DNA of 64,000 nucleotides from Chondrus crispus (Eukaryota; Rhodophyta; Florideophyceae; Gigartinales; Gigartinaceae), in contig NW_005178559.1 of NCBI RefSeq assembly GCF_000350225.1, forward strand, positions 89,036-153,035, in the 5' to 3' direction. The notes under the pieces were generated by a model. It was not told the DNA's origin. It did not search any database and was given only the letters and a program-made list of their open reading frames with translations. Of the stretch, positions 11,663-23,326 are shown piece by piece; the stretch's first letter is position 1; the number at the start of each line of letters is the position of its first letter. A program made the translations under genes and the position numbers.

Positions 11663-12184
11663 CATGGACGACAGTTTTCATTGCTGTGTTTCGAAAATAC
11701 ATTTTTCAATAAATTTATCGAACCTTTTTGACCTGGAACGGCTCTTCGGCCAATCATTTACCATCGGTTTCGGTCCATGAATTGGCGCTTTTGGCTTTGG
11801 CGCCACGGCAATGTAATCTGGGACTAAAATGCTTTCCAGAGATACCAATTTGCCTGATGAAGCATCTCTGCGCATATTTTCTCATATATTTTTCCCACCT
11901 CGAGATGGTTACGTTCAGCCACGGACGTTCTGTTAAGAACATAGTCATATTTCAGATAAAAAGAAGTTCACTTGCGAAAGTTCACGTAGTTGTCATGACT
12001 ACTATAACGAATTGTGTGAGGGGAAAGTTTGGAGAGGACATTATGAGGGACATATCTTTAAATGACTTGGTCTTGTTAATCCTACAATGGACGTCGTAAA
12101 TCAGTTATAATTTATGGTATCAAAAATTGAGCCTAGTCATGTGGACTGTACCGATGACGTGCTACCGATTGGTACCGTAACATA

Positions 12185-12206
12185 CGGTGAAATTTAAATT
12201 TCACCG
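12185..12206. repeat. Perfect 22-bp palindrome
   Basis: The sequence cggtgaaatt followed by taaatttcaccg reads identically on both strands, with no loop. It lies one base before the 60-bp palindrome at 12208-12267, so two palindromes stand back to back. Confidence 0.9.
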
Positions 12207-12207
12207 C

Positions 12208-12267
12208 ATAGCAGCATTGTCTTGCTAACATACCCAATTGGGTATGTTAGCAAGACAATGCTGCTAT
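12208..12267. repeat. Perfect 60-bp fold-back palindrome
   Basis: Two 30-base arms are exact reverse complements with no spacer, centred between 12237 and 12238 in tacccaattgggta. The surrounding sequence (11.7-12.7 kb) is unassigned and looks decayed, so the perfect arms suggest a recent fold-back duplication or an assembly artefact. Confidence 0.9.
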
Positions 12268-12786
12268 TCGCCGTTCTTTTTGTACTTAGAAAATTTTCAA
12301 GGACAGCGATATTTCTGCTCTACCGTGGACCTCACATTCAAAGGACCGAATCCCTACAGAAAATCTGCGGAATATCTTGTCGAGGAGTACATTTGGAAAT
12401 AGAGCACTGTATGAAAATTCTGTAGAGTTTTTTAACGTTATCTTTGATGTATGGTAGAACGTGAACCACCGTATCTTTCAAAGCCTTTCCGGTTTGATGC
12501 AGAGATAACGCATGCAGGTTTTTTAGAAGACTTGATGCCGCACATCTTCTTGGAGTCGATCTGAACAGTAGTTTGGATGGCACTGATTCGTCTGTCCCCA
12601 TAACTACAGTGCAGTAATATATAGTACAGAACCTTAATTACTTTACTTGGCACCTCTATTTGAGCCATTGTTTGCTAAGCTACTATTTGTCTTCATGTGA
12701 AAACTAAGAGTTTCGTGGGTGTCCTTCAACTTTCAGCGTGCCCTGTATCACCGGCAGGATTTGTACAGTACCCAACGGTGCAGACT
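12268..12786. other. No recognisable gene
   Basis: Overlapping short frames on both strands (for example minus 12668-12438) show no known motif. It lies between the palindromes and a 27-bp tandem repeat. It may belong to the decayed 3' end of the neighbouring CACTA-like element. Confidence 0.3.
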
Positions 12787-12925
12787 CATTACAGGCGCAG
12801 ACTGAGACTTGGGTACCACAAGCGCACGCGTACACGTGAGCATTACCGACGAATTTCTGCACCTGTGCGTTACAGAGGGACAATCCTACCTGCACATTAC
12901 AGGCGAATGCCCTACTACTCTATAC
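12787..12925 (+). repeat. 27-bp tandem repeat, five units
   Basis: Words like cattacaggcg recur at 12787, 12841 (cattaccgacg), 12868 (cgttacagagg) and 12895, a 27-base spacing, with a weaker unit between the first two. In one plus frame this gives a 9-residue repeat starting HYRR, YHKR, HYRR, RYRG, HYRR. It lies just past the 3' end of the Tnp2-like remnant, where CACTA-type elements usually carry subterminal repeats, so I favour that role over a protein repeat. Confidence 0.6.
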
Positions 12926-13033
12926 ACAATGCAATAAGGATGTCGTTTATGGAAATTTACAGCGGTATTAGCACATTCAGTGCATCACACCGTAGAGTGA
13001 AGCAGTAAACTACAAGAGACCATGTCAAACAGC

Positions 13034-15640
13034 CTATGGCTTCACATGTATAGGCGACCACACCAAGCAAAGGCAGAAAAAGTCAAGGATCTTTGCAAAC
13101 AGTTTTTGTCTGCAGGAGCGACACCCCGGGTTAAGTCTTTCCTCCAATTCTACCATCCATCTCAGATGTATGAAATTGTGAATGGTAAATTTACAAACCC
13201 CGGCCCTTCTCGTATCCTGCCTGAAGTACAAATACTCGAAACTGCGAACAAAATCCACACGGAGCCGTTTCATTCTGTCAACATCTTGTAAGGACAACAT
13301 TAGCCTCTGGAATAACTCGACAAGTTGAGATAGAATATGCAAATTGCGAAGGTATGACGAGGGTAACATTCCACGAAAAGGGGCGGCTACATAATGGGAG
13401 AGAAAATCGATGCACTCAACCGCATTCCACTTCTTCTAGTGGACATTGTCGCGAGGAATATCAGGGAAGGCCGGACTGGAAGTTGCCTTTCGAATTGATG
13501 TCATTTCTTGATCTATCTGGGGGCCATTGCAACGGACTTAGAATGAAACTGTCGTCATTCCGGCATGAATTATTTAGATCAATGTATTCCTTATTGATTA
13601 TATACGTAACATCTTTGCAAAACTTCATCCAATGATGCGTAATATCGAGTGTAAAAGATCAGTACTGGCATAAAAGATTAATTGATAGCAGTACCGGTCT
13701 CCACTTTATCCCTGTCCTCTTCTGGACTCGTTTTTGGGTGGCACTAGAAAGGATCTCATCTCCTGAAGCTGAAATATTCTGCTCGACCATGCCGTCAGTT
13801 CGGTAGACCGGGTTTCTTGGATCCGGGAACACTCTCATCTCTGTACACCCATCCCATCCTTCTTTCGCAATTTTAAATCTTGTGGAATTTGAAGCTGACT
13901 GTTCAAGAGCGCAAGAACGAGTAAGAGAGTACATGTGCCTGTCAAATGGACTGCAAACGATGACGAGGACACAAACCATATATGGGCATATTCCAATATG
14001 TCCCCCTAACCCGAGTCGCTTGTGACACGCAGGTTTGTCACCTGTTTCTTGAATGACATGTATTTGAACCTTTGGCATTATATCGTCGTAGAACTGGATT
14101 GCGGTTCCACCCAATCCATACATGGCGTTGACCTCCACCAGTAATGGGGTGAGCCATGTATCAATTCGTTGTGGTTCTTTTGGCCCTCCGAAGAAGCCAA
14201 GAGGTATGATATTCTTCATGACATACCGTTTGTTTGGCAGGATGTTATAGTTGAGTGCCACAATCGGCCAACAGTTGTAACTGCTAATCTTGAAGGTCAG
14301 TATGCCATTTGTGCTCGGAGAAATGAAAATGTTATACGTGATGGACTCCTGTCCTTGGCCTTATTCTACAATCTGTTGGCACAGAGCACTATCGAAAAAG
14401 TCCTCGTAGAAGCGCTCGTTGGATGGAAGCCCTGGGAAATTTGGCTCTCGGCAAGCTTTACTTGGTGGTGATAAAATAGCTCAGTACAATCGTCCTCATG
14501 TGCCTCTCACGACTGGTTACGATTCAATAGTGGTTGGTACTCGAGCACTAAAACGTCGGGGATACTTCCCTGTCAAACGCAAGAGAAGCACTCCAAACTA
14601 GGGTTCTCAATAGCTTCTGACACATATTTAAGTAGCATGTGGCTGCCGCACGCCGGGTATTGGGTCGCAAAGACGTTTGTCTACTTCGCGAAGTTTTGAT
14701 GCAACTCTAGTATATTAAACGCGGTAACGCCGCCAAGAATTGCATTCTGACCTTTGAGGGTAAAGCCCTCTTTGATAAACATGCAAATCCAGTGGCGATT
14801 AGTTTGGACCTAATTGTCGAGACGCTCAGTCGCAGTTGCCTGGAGAGTGGCTGCGTCGACACTTTTCCCCAACAAACTTCCATACTCCTCTTCTTCATCC
14901 GCGGAACTTGACATGTTTCCAGAATATTTGGCGGTTCTTTTGGAAACTGGCTCTCTGAATGCTGGAACGAGGCTGTTCTCCAGCGTGACGTATTGCAGAC
15001 TTCTGTGATTATCTTGCTGCTCCAAAACGTTGGGGTCTTTCCTGTAAGGTTGAAAATCTGCAGAAAACGCAGCACTACTTGGACTTATCAATTCATCTAC
15101 AAAAAAATCCTACCCACCGGAGTCGGTATCACAATCATGTAGTACCTACCTGTCTGACGAATCAGGGATCCTCACTAGTGAGAATGCAACTGGATTTCTC
15201 CCATTGACATTGTCATCAAGGTCGTGGAGATCATCATCCTGTTCACAACTCTCGAGCCCACCCGCACATGCCAAGGCGACAAAGTCCGTATTTCCGAGCC
15301 AAACATAATCAATGGAAGATATAATAGGTTCACAGTTGTTCTCTGCAATCAAGTTACAATGAACAGGGGTGATGCATGGTCGTTTTGATCAACAGTAACA
15401 CCCGACTGATTTAAGTCTGACGTTGCGACACGTGCATTTCGTGGGTACAAGAACTTTTAAATCTGCTTCCCTGCATTTAATGGGAAATATCAGGGACCAT
15501 TCTGTGGCTGTTGTAGGCCGTCTCGTTTTCGTCCCACATTCGCGAATCGGCGGTGTCTCATCATATTTATTCGCGCAACTAGCATGCCTGTTTGGCTGCA
15601 TATGGATCGATAAGCGGCCAAACAGGAGTTCATAGGTTCT
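13034..15640 (-). pseudogene. CACTA-like (Tnp2 family) transposase remnant
   Basis: Minus-strand blocks appear in the right order. A Cys-containing N-terminal part (about 15600-15390), an acidic serine-rich segment (about 15090-14810, SSSADEEEEYG), then the conserved core (about 14370-13960): ISPSTNGILTFKISSYNCWP, PNKRYVMKNIIPLGFFGG, PKEPQRIDTWLTPLLVEVN, with a shift into the longest frame (14261-13659). A C-terminal piece with FTIHNFIHLRWMVE lies at 13250-13040. The core is typical of the Tnp2 transposases of En/Spm- and fungal CMC-type elements. Several stops and shifts separate the blocks, so the copy is dead. The CACTA termini were not found. Confidence 0.65.
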
Positions 15641-16157
15641 GCAGGATTCATGAGGTCAGATTAGGAGAGTGTCAGATCGGAGGGCAAATTTGACATGGAG
15701 GAAATATGAACGGATTGATGTTTGACATCCCAACGAACCATGAGCTTCATACCGCGAGCCGTGACCAGTAGGGGGAATATAATATTCTTGGAAATGTGTT
15801 AGACATGTGCAATTCAATACTACTGTACACGAAGCGAAAGCTGGCCTTGTTGAAGCATAAATATAGAAATGAACTCGAGTTCTCCGTTCTGCATCGTCTC
15901 TGGCTCCTCCATTGCGCGAAACGCACCCCATTCGTTAGCAATCGTACTTCAATACCTGTTATCTCCCTCGACTTCATTCGGCGTTTTCGATCTGATCATC
16001 ACATCCCTCTCCTCACCGAAGTCTCCCAAGTCAAACGGTGCACTACATCCAACTCAAGCCAACCTTATCAAATTCCTCTCCATCGTACGATCCATTTCTC
16101 TCAGTTACGACCGACATCTCCACCCTTGTCCATTTCGCCACTGCCTGAGCTGTAGCC
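15641..16157. other. No recognisable gene
   Basis: Two overlapping plus frames (15796-16155 and 15869-16174) are open but serine- and proline-rich without any known motif. Sequence character is that of the transposon remnants around it. Confidence 0.3.
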
Positions 16158-16590
16158 ATGCAACTCAATCTTGAGTTCCCCGAAATGCCGCTGGCTCCAG
16201 GGTCGCAACGGGTATTAGAGCTGAGACCTAAGTTGCGACCCAATGGTGTCTTTCCGAACGATCAAATCGTAACTCGCCCTCCTCAAAATCCTATTACACA
16301 CTTAAACACGGAAGGACACGGAAAACGACAAGAGAAATTCGTCAGGACCAAGGGGAAGGACACGAAATTCTACGTCAACGTATTTCGCGAATTAGGAACA
16401 TATGTCCGTGAACACAACGAAATTCACGCCAATAATCCTCACATGCAATAGCGATGGTACAGTCCAGATCTGGATGACAAGAAACGGACTGAGTGGCTCA
16501 TAAAACCTGTGAACGATCTGGCCCCTAGCGTTCTTGGTTGCCTGTACCGGAAAAACGTAATACATGCTGGGCAGGGAGAGGGCACATCGC
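16158..16590 (+). pseudogene. Unrecognised decayed ORF
   Basis: An ATG at 16158 opens MQLNLEFPEMPLAPGSQRVL and runs to a stop at 16449-16451. The same frame continues sensibly past the stop (RWYSPDLDDKKRTEWLIKPV, then SVLGCLYRKNVIHAGQGEG) to about 16590, so I read one protein interrupted by a single TAG. No domain recognised. Confidence 0.35.
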
Positions 16591-18029
16591 GTTGAGCTGT
16601 GGGTCAGAAAGGCCGCATTGGATGATAGTTTTGATCGGGTTTCGCAAGGCGTACGCATATACTCAGCACGCTAGATAAAAGTATCAAGCTCCTCCGAAAG
16701 CGAAAGACAATTATGGCGGCCGAGGAGGGCCAGAATAATTGGGATTAACATATTGTCGTTCAACAAGAGAACGCATTGATCGCCGTAATGATCCAAGGAC
16801 AGTCTCCGAATAAAACACGAGCAAATTTACTTCAAAATAAATGCTTCTTGACCCATCAGGAGCGGTATTATCAGATATTCCCTTGGATGTCAAACGTAAT
16901 TCATCCATAATAACTGCTGTGATGACAGCAGCACACCGTGCATCTCCTTTAGCTCCGGGGTCGGTTCGCTTTGAGGAACCCCCGAGAAGTATTCGAAGCA
17001 GAGGACAGAATTCTTCTGACAACGTACAGAATGCTGGCGAGTTTCAAAAACGTATACTATTCAATCTCAGCTTCCGGAATCGAAGACAGAGGAATCATCC
17101 TGTATCGCGAAGGAAACCCCTTAGTAGAGAACATTAGCCCTCGGAGGCCGCGGATCGGAAGCAATCTTCATATTTCGTGGCATACCACATGCCGGCCAGA
17201 TTGACATGGCACAGAGAGTATCGAAACTAGGCAGAAAGGATACCAGCCTGCGCTCGAAACAATCTACAGCTAGACTGCAACCATCGCTTCTATTGGCAAA
17301 AGAAAAAACCCTCTCTAGCACGCCCTCCATACGAACGTGTCAAAAATACAAAAACCAGAAATCAACATCCTGGTAACAGTGGGATTGCAAACGACAGAGT
17401 TGTAGATCGATGCAAAGGCCGGTACATACATGAAGGCTACATTAGAGACGCTGTGGCGGATGGGGATTTTGGTCGTGAAGTCCTCCATGGAGGAATGGAA
17501 TCTGTGTCAGTTGACAGGCGGAATATTGCCGGGGAAATTGGACAACCCTCTCCACATACCCCCCATCCGCTTTTCGGAATAGGCCCGATTTGCTCGCCAA
17601 CTTTCAAACATAGCTGGAAACACGTCATGGGGAAGTTAAACGAATCTATAAGGCTGAAAGGGGGCGTAAAACCGGCAACAACAAGCCAAGCACGTCTGCT
17701 AAACGTAAACGTCTTAGGTCAGACTCGTCGGATGAATCTAATGATTCTAGGTCTGCCAGCAATGGCTTGTAACTGCCGTAGAAACCGGCACGCAGTTCAA
17801 CCGACCGGGACATGCCCCTTCGACTTCGTGTCGGTTTTTATATTTCCCTCGGATACCCGAGACTCACGGACCGTGAGTAATAACCCTGTTAATGGCGTAC
17901 CCCACGCAATTACAACGTGAGTACTCTTACCCCGACTTCGGGTCGTTCCACCTCTCGTATTCCACGAGATTCTTCCTCCCGGGATACCAACCGGAGTTTC
18001 CTAACCCAAACTTACGTGTCGCCTTCACC
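16591..18029. other. No assigned gene; fragments of a basic protein
   Basis: A plus frame near 16971-17204 reads FEAEDRILLTTYRMLASFKN, and another near 17630-17770 reads like a basic-acidic tail (KRKRLRSDSSDESNDS). They may be pieces of one decayed nuclear protein, but stops fall between them and I recognise no family. Two small inverted repeats, ctcggatacccgag and actcacggaccgtgagt, stand next to each other near 17850-17880. Confidence 0.3.
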
Positions 18030-20209
18030 CTAGTAAGCTACGAGATCCTCCTCCGACATTTGTTCGGCCACCACGACCCGCGGCGGCCCCGCGAGGTCCT
18101 CCACGACATTCTCCGTGTTACCTGCCGGCGTCACCTTGTCTTCCGTCGAGGGCAAAGGCGCCGCAGCGGAGGACACACCACCCATGGTCGCCACAGATGC
18201 AGGTGTTTTCTCCGCGATCATCCGCTGCAGTTGAGCCCACAATCACGGATTCCTCAACAGCTCGCGTAATTCCGCGTCCGACATCGGGGGAGGACCCCGA
18301 CCCTCTATACCGCCGGGCATATAGACATCTTCTCCTCTACCGCCGGCCCCCACCGCGTCCGCCGCCACCGACGCGACGACGGTTTCGGGGGCGGGCCCGC
18401 CCACACGCCTCCCGATCACGACTGATACCGGGACCCGTCCCGAAACCTACCCCCCGTCTCCACACGCGCCTACCCTTGCTACTGTGTTCGGCAAACCCAG
18501 AACCTGCGCCCCGCAAGTACTCGGGCTGGCGAAGTCTGAGGGTGCCGGCCTCGATCCGCCCCCAATTACCGCTGTTCGGACCACCAGCGTCACACCTCCG
18601 TTCGGGATAATAGTGCCTCGTACGAGGGCTGTCGTAGTGATGACCCCGGACGTAGGTGGTATCTACTTCCGGGATCATCACTACGAATAAATGTCCTCGT
18701 GACGGTCCAGCAGGGTCTGCAACTACACTTGTAGCACCGCGCTGCCCAGCACGCGCGTCAAATCCGACCGTCGTAACCACTCCACGGCAATGGCCGGGAG
18801 GACTAAGAGCCGCCCGTCGTACACGCTCCGCAAGAACCGCTTGGGGACGATGGCTAGCCACTCGTCTAAGAAGACCATCCAGCGTGCGGACTGAGGGTCT
18901 TCCAACAAGCTCAGTCCGCAGTACACCACACAGGGGGGCCCTCAGTGATGAAGTCCGGGGGGAATTCATACTGCGCGAACCACGCAGGTATCTTGAGGTA
19001 TTGCGTGTTTAGAACCGACCTCTCGAATGTGGTCACTTCATCCCATTCATAAGCGACGAAATACCCCCATGCGATTTCGCATCCGACGCTCGAACTTCAG
19101 CTTGTCTGGATCGCGGTTTCGAGCACCCGTTCGGGCCACTGGGAAAGACCGTCCGGAAATATCGCGCTCCCCCCGGCCATCATCGGCTCCGAGGGGGCTT
19201 CCTCCCGAACCGAGGAGATTGTCGAGGATCCGCTTCAAGTTGGCCACATATACTCGGTCGCCCTCGGTACGGTACGCCCACGTATCAAAATCCCAGGCAC
19301 AGGGAAGGAGGCCGCTACACGGCATATGACGCATTCGCTGTGGGACTAACTCCATGAAAGCCACCCGGCTCTCGGTCATATCTCATGGGAACTCTGGACG
19401 TAACAACGCCGGTTGCACCACAAAGCGGTGCCTGAAGTCCCGAGATCGCACAGCTGCTATGATGAGGCCCCTGAGAGTTCACCCGACGCCGCCGCGTGGC
19501 GGCGGATCAGTTACTGCTCTGGCAGCCCTTCAGCGGATAAGAAGGACGCTCGCTCGAAGACCAGCTCGTCATCGTAGAGATTGCGTCCCCACGAATCCCG
19601 TTGACGGGGCCATGACGCGCCTCGATAGCCGGCCACTCCCTTGAAAGGATCTCTCGGCGCTTGCATAATGCTCAACGTGAAGTGCCGCTGATGGCGAGAA
19701 AAATGAATCGCGCTTTTCGCGAAATCAGAAACCACGCTGGTCGCGAGGAAAATCCGCGTTTGGCGCGAAGGAGTCGTCGGCCGCCATAAGAAATCGCATG
19801 TGTCGTGAAAAGTGTCGCTGGTCGCGCAAAAACATTCGCGCTGTTCGCGAAGCTGTCCGTAGATCGCGACGAGGAATCGCGCTTGTCGTGAATAAGTGTA
19901 GTGGACAACGAAGAGAAGTCGGGCTTGGCGAGCAGAAGTAGCGCTTATCGCGGAGGAGTCGCGCGTGGCGCGAAGACATCCGAGTTTGTGGTGAGGAAAT
20001 GGCTGTCGAGCGAGGAAGCCACCAACGCCGCAAAGAAGTCGGCCGTCATCCCTGGACGCCACGGCCGAACCGCCAGGTGAAGGCAATTGCCAAGGCCACC
20101 CTCGTTGCGCGAAGATGTGCGCGTTTGCGGAAGTCGAGCTCGTTGCGTGTAGGCGTGTTAGTCCAACGGAGCCTCGGTCGCCTTGTGACTGTGACGGTGC
20201 CTCTGTCAT
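18030..20209 (-). pseudogene. Second copy of unrecognised family F, minus strand
   Basis: The reading starts at an ATG at 20209 (MTEAPSQSQGDRG), runs through a segment made of 21-bp repeats (20035-19675), and then through YDDELVFERASFLSAEG (about 19570). A frame change leads to SRVAFMELVPQRM and DTWAYRTEGDRVYVANLKRI (about 19379-19240). More changes lead to FLDEWLAIVP.RFLRSVYDG (about 18870-18800), a glycine- and proline-rich part, and a C-terminal helix (LWAQLQRMIAEK, about 18235). The DTWxYRTEG and LRxxYDxxxLxxLP blocks match the copy at 2-1415. A TATA-like TATAAAA on minus stands about 120 bases before the ATG. At least three frame lesions; function unknown. Confidence 0.5.
19675..20035. 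repeat. Degenerate ~21-bp tandem repeat inside family F gene
   Basis: Units resembling gcgaagaagtcgcgcttgtc repeat some 13-15 times with strong drift (tcgcgcttttcgcgaa, tcgcgctgttcgcgaa, tcgcgcttgtcgtgaa). The 21-base period keeps a reading frame, and on minus it yields repeats of an Ala-Arg-Gln-Ala-Arg-Phe type. The equivalent region of the other F copy lies outside the window, so I cannot say whether the array is part of the family. Confidence 0.6.
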
Positions 20210-20328
20210 GACTGCTGCTATACTTCCCCAGGGGAAGAGAAAAAGAGAGAGAAGAGGACTCGCGTCCTACTCCACGGCAATAACGAAGCTCTATCGATCG
20301 ATAAGGCCGGTACCCTCGGCCTTCAAGC

Positions 20329-20335
20329 TTTTATA
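20329..20335 (-). promoter_or_regulatory. TATA-like box upstream of family F copy
   Basis: On minus the sequence TATAAAA occurs about 120 bases before the ATG at 20209, followed by a pyrimidine-rich leader. It is a plausible core promoter by position only. Confidence 0.35.
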
Positions 20336-20519
20336 AGAAGGCAGAGTCTCGTGTAAGGCCACCACCAGTCCACTGGTCGCTGAAATTAGGGTTCGTGGGG
20401 ACACTCTATTTTAGGAGGGAGGCTATGTTATGCACTGGCATGCTTCTTACCTTTTCCTTCCTGGACAAATGTCCCAGCGGCCGCATCCCACCAATACACC
20501 CGATGACGGCATTTGCCAT

Positions 20520-22629
20520 GGTCCAGGTTAATTTTGAAGGCCGTTTTGAGAGCGACTCACACAAAATAACCTCGTGCAGGTTACATGCGAATCCAGGTTA
20601 ATATATGTCGTTACAAGATATAACACGGTCCAGGTTACAAAAGTATACTTAAATTAAAAAGGATGCAACGTCTCTTTTCTCACTGGGAACATGTTCATTT
20701 ATTCAAAAGGTTCGCCATCAAAATGATTCATATGCTTCGCAATGATTTTTGGCAGTTCGGTAAGGAGCTGCTTGTCTTCCCATATGCCGTTCAGATTAAG
20801 TGACATCCCTGTCCTTACCAGAGCCTTCCTAGCATACGAGAGGCCATCTTTGTCCCTTTGATTATTTACCTCGCGAACAGCCGTTGCAGCCAACCTTAAG
20901 AAAAAGTGCTTTCCTGGATTCTTTCGTTTCCCACTCGATCCCTGCCCACTGGTCGTTCAGGACCCCAGAGGGATCTCCGAAGCCTTGTATTTATCCCACT
21001 CTCGTCTCCAAGCATCTTTTATCTTAGAAATTATAAAAGAATCCGCAGATTGAACCAAATCCGTGGTGTTGGGTGGCAGCTTTCGTGGCTCCGTGTGTAT
21101 TTTCGGAGACATTCATCAATGTTGGAATTGCCGTTGTGACCGGAGCAATTTTCGACAAACAGCGTGCGTTTCTTCCCGTTCGGTAACCGTGAAGTTGCGT
21201 CTTGATTCTGACAGACACTCCTTGAAAACGCGATTATCCATCCATTCTTTTGGTCCCGACCGATGACACACACCAGGAACACTGTCTGGCACCCCAAAAA
21301 TTGGGTATGACGAGTTCGCGTTTTGGAAAACGAGCATGGGTGCCTCGATCCGCGCATGTGGGCCACCCGTTTATTCTGACCATCATCGTAATGCCTTCAT
21401 CCCCTGAAACTACATCTGCGTATTTCACATGCTCATCTCCGCGCATCCCAATCGTCCTCCATTGTCCATGTTAAAACCAGAATGGGTTTCGCCAGCATTT
21501 TCGATTTGGCATTCCTCTTGATCTGCAGATTCGAACCCTCTTTTCAGCGTTCCGAGATGATGTGCCACTGATTTTTCAATGTTAAGCTTTTTCCGGGTTC
21601 ACGGCAAGCTTCCCCGTCTGCCGACGGAGTACGAGGTTGTGTGATTCCATGAATTCCTGAATCCATCTTGCTGTTAATTTACCCGCAATGCCCAAAGCCA
21701 TCGACCTTTATATGGGGCGAAAAGAGAGAGCTAGAACCTACTGTATGCACGAGAGCGATTGCAATATGTCGCAAAACTGCGGCACTGATCTTCACACTTG
21801 CAGCTCTCACTCGTTCGAATTCTGTCATCAGAGCTGTGTGCAACGCCATTACCCAGACGGCGCGCTTTCCTCCCCGTCCGGAAAGCGCTTTGATATTGTG
21901 CTGCATCCTTCTTCGCCTTGCCCGTCCCGTCATGTTTCCTATGCGCGCAATCCCGTCACGGAGCCGCATAATCGTACTTCCATTACGTCACAACCACTGG
22001 CCTTCGATATGTTGGTTTTGTATGTGCTGGGAAACAAGTGTGGAAAATTTCGAACAGTTCTAGCAAACCAACACTTCTGGCCGTTGGTTTCTAAATCATC
22101 CATCATCCACGCGACAGCAGATCTTCGCTGGGAGAGGGTGGACACAACATGTTGTTGTCGGACTTTCCTCTCTGTACCAAAAACATTTTGTTCGGTTATA
22201 TCTAGCCTGGGAGCAGGACTTCCAGACAGCTCTGGTGGCACACGCTGCCGGGATACAGCGTTGGCGAGAGTGCATTCGATGAGGCCTGCGTGAGACATAC
22301 GGGAGATGGGGATGTTGGTTTGGACATGAACGCAGTCGGCGAAAGATGAAATTGAGGCGATGCGTAGGGGAGATTGGCCGTCGTGGATTGTCATTCAAAA
22401 GTCGTATTCACGAAAAACACAGTACATGTCAAGTTGTATTTTCAAGAATTTGCACAATTCGATCCTGTTATTGTGTAGCACCACGTATCTGTTGTTGGAG
22501 AATTTAATAGAGGTTTATTACTGCTGGCATGCTCAAAGAGCGGAGTTACCCCTTCGAAAAGTTTACCGTGTCTGGAGGTCTCAACCTAAAATAACCTGGA
22601 CCAGGTTAATTCCGGATCCAGGTTAATTG
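20520..22629 (-). mobile_element. Jerky/Tigger-type DNA transposon remnant with CCAGGTTA end repeats
   Basis: A decayed transposase is read on minus, bracketed by copies of the word ccaggtta: left at about 20524, 20593 and 20630 (a gcaggtta variant near 20576), right as taacctggaccaggtta at 22592-22608 and again near 22617. These look like terminal and subterminal repeats of one element. The exact ends and target duplication were not resolved. Confidence 0.6.
20699..22300 (-). pseudogene. Jerky/Tigger-like DDE transposase, catalytic residues lost
   Basis: Blocks on minus, in order: VKISAAVLRHIAIALVH (about 21840-21790), FRGDEHVKYADVVSGDEG (about 21450-21400), FQNANSSYPIFGVPDSVPG (about 21330), GPKEWMDNRVFKECLSES, LFVENCSGHN (about 21150), TTDLVQSADSFIISKIKDAW (about 21065-21010), and a C-terminal VREVNNQRDKDGLSYARKAL stretch to the stop at 20699. 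This is the large jerky/Tigger-like class also common in oomycetes. The first catalytic Asp is replaced (NAGETH where NADETH is usual) and the second is Glu (VENCSGH for VDNCSGH); the third Asp (QSADSF) is present. With many frame changes it cannot be active. Confidence 0.7.
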
Positions 22630-23326
22630 TATGACCAATGTTAAATGCCGTGATCAGTGTACCCGTGAACAAATCGCCACGCGTAACCATGTGTCTACCC
22701 CCACATGTATGAACACCAATCCCCACGTGTACCGGTTATCACACCTCACATCCAGGGGGCTTCCTCGTCATGCTCTGCCACCCTGATTTATTAATGTATT
22801 TTTGTTTCTAAATTATTTTCTCCAATGCCAGCTAGTGTATAGAAGACGTCCGACCCTAAGTAAATCCTCACAAAGTCTTGGGTCAACAACCGGGGTCTTT
22901 GAAACTCGGAGTTGTAGCCTCGCACCTAGTATTAGCCTACCGCTATACTACGCGAACTAATCTACTTCGCTCAGTTCCCACCTACCTCTACTGCGCGCGC
23001 CTCGGTCTCCTACAGTGCCCGCGTGCACAAGCCTGTCCCTACCGCTCCATCCCTCCAGGGCATATCCTCTACCTCCTCTTTCCTTCCCAAATTCCGTCTG
23101 CGCATAGCGCCCGGGCCCGTACTGGTTCCTTACGGGTGATCCCCCGAAACACCCAACGCGACCCCGAACGCGGGCGCTCTACTTGAGGGGGATCCAACCT
23201 TCCTCCCCCTCAGTACACGACATTTTGGTCTCCCGAGGTGGAAGTCTACGGAGTGTCCCTTATCCCTTGTTTTCTGGTTCCAGGTGTTCTTCCACTGTCT
23301 GCGCAGGTCTCGGCAAGCACAAAGCT
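22630..23326. other. No recognisable gene
   Basis: The frames at 22878-23186 and upstream of 23327 are open but show no domain; the sequence is C-rich on plus. It precedes the helical ORF at 23327 and may be its leader. Confidence 0.3.
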
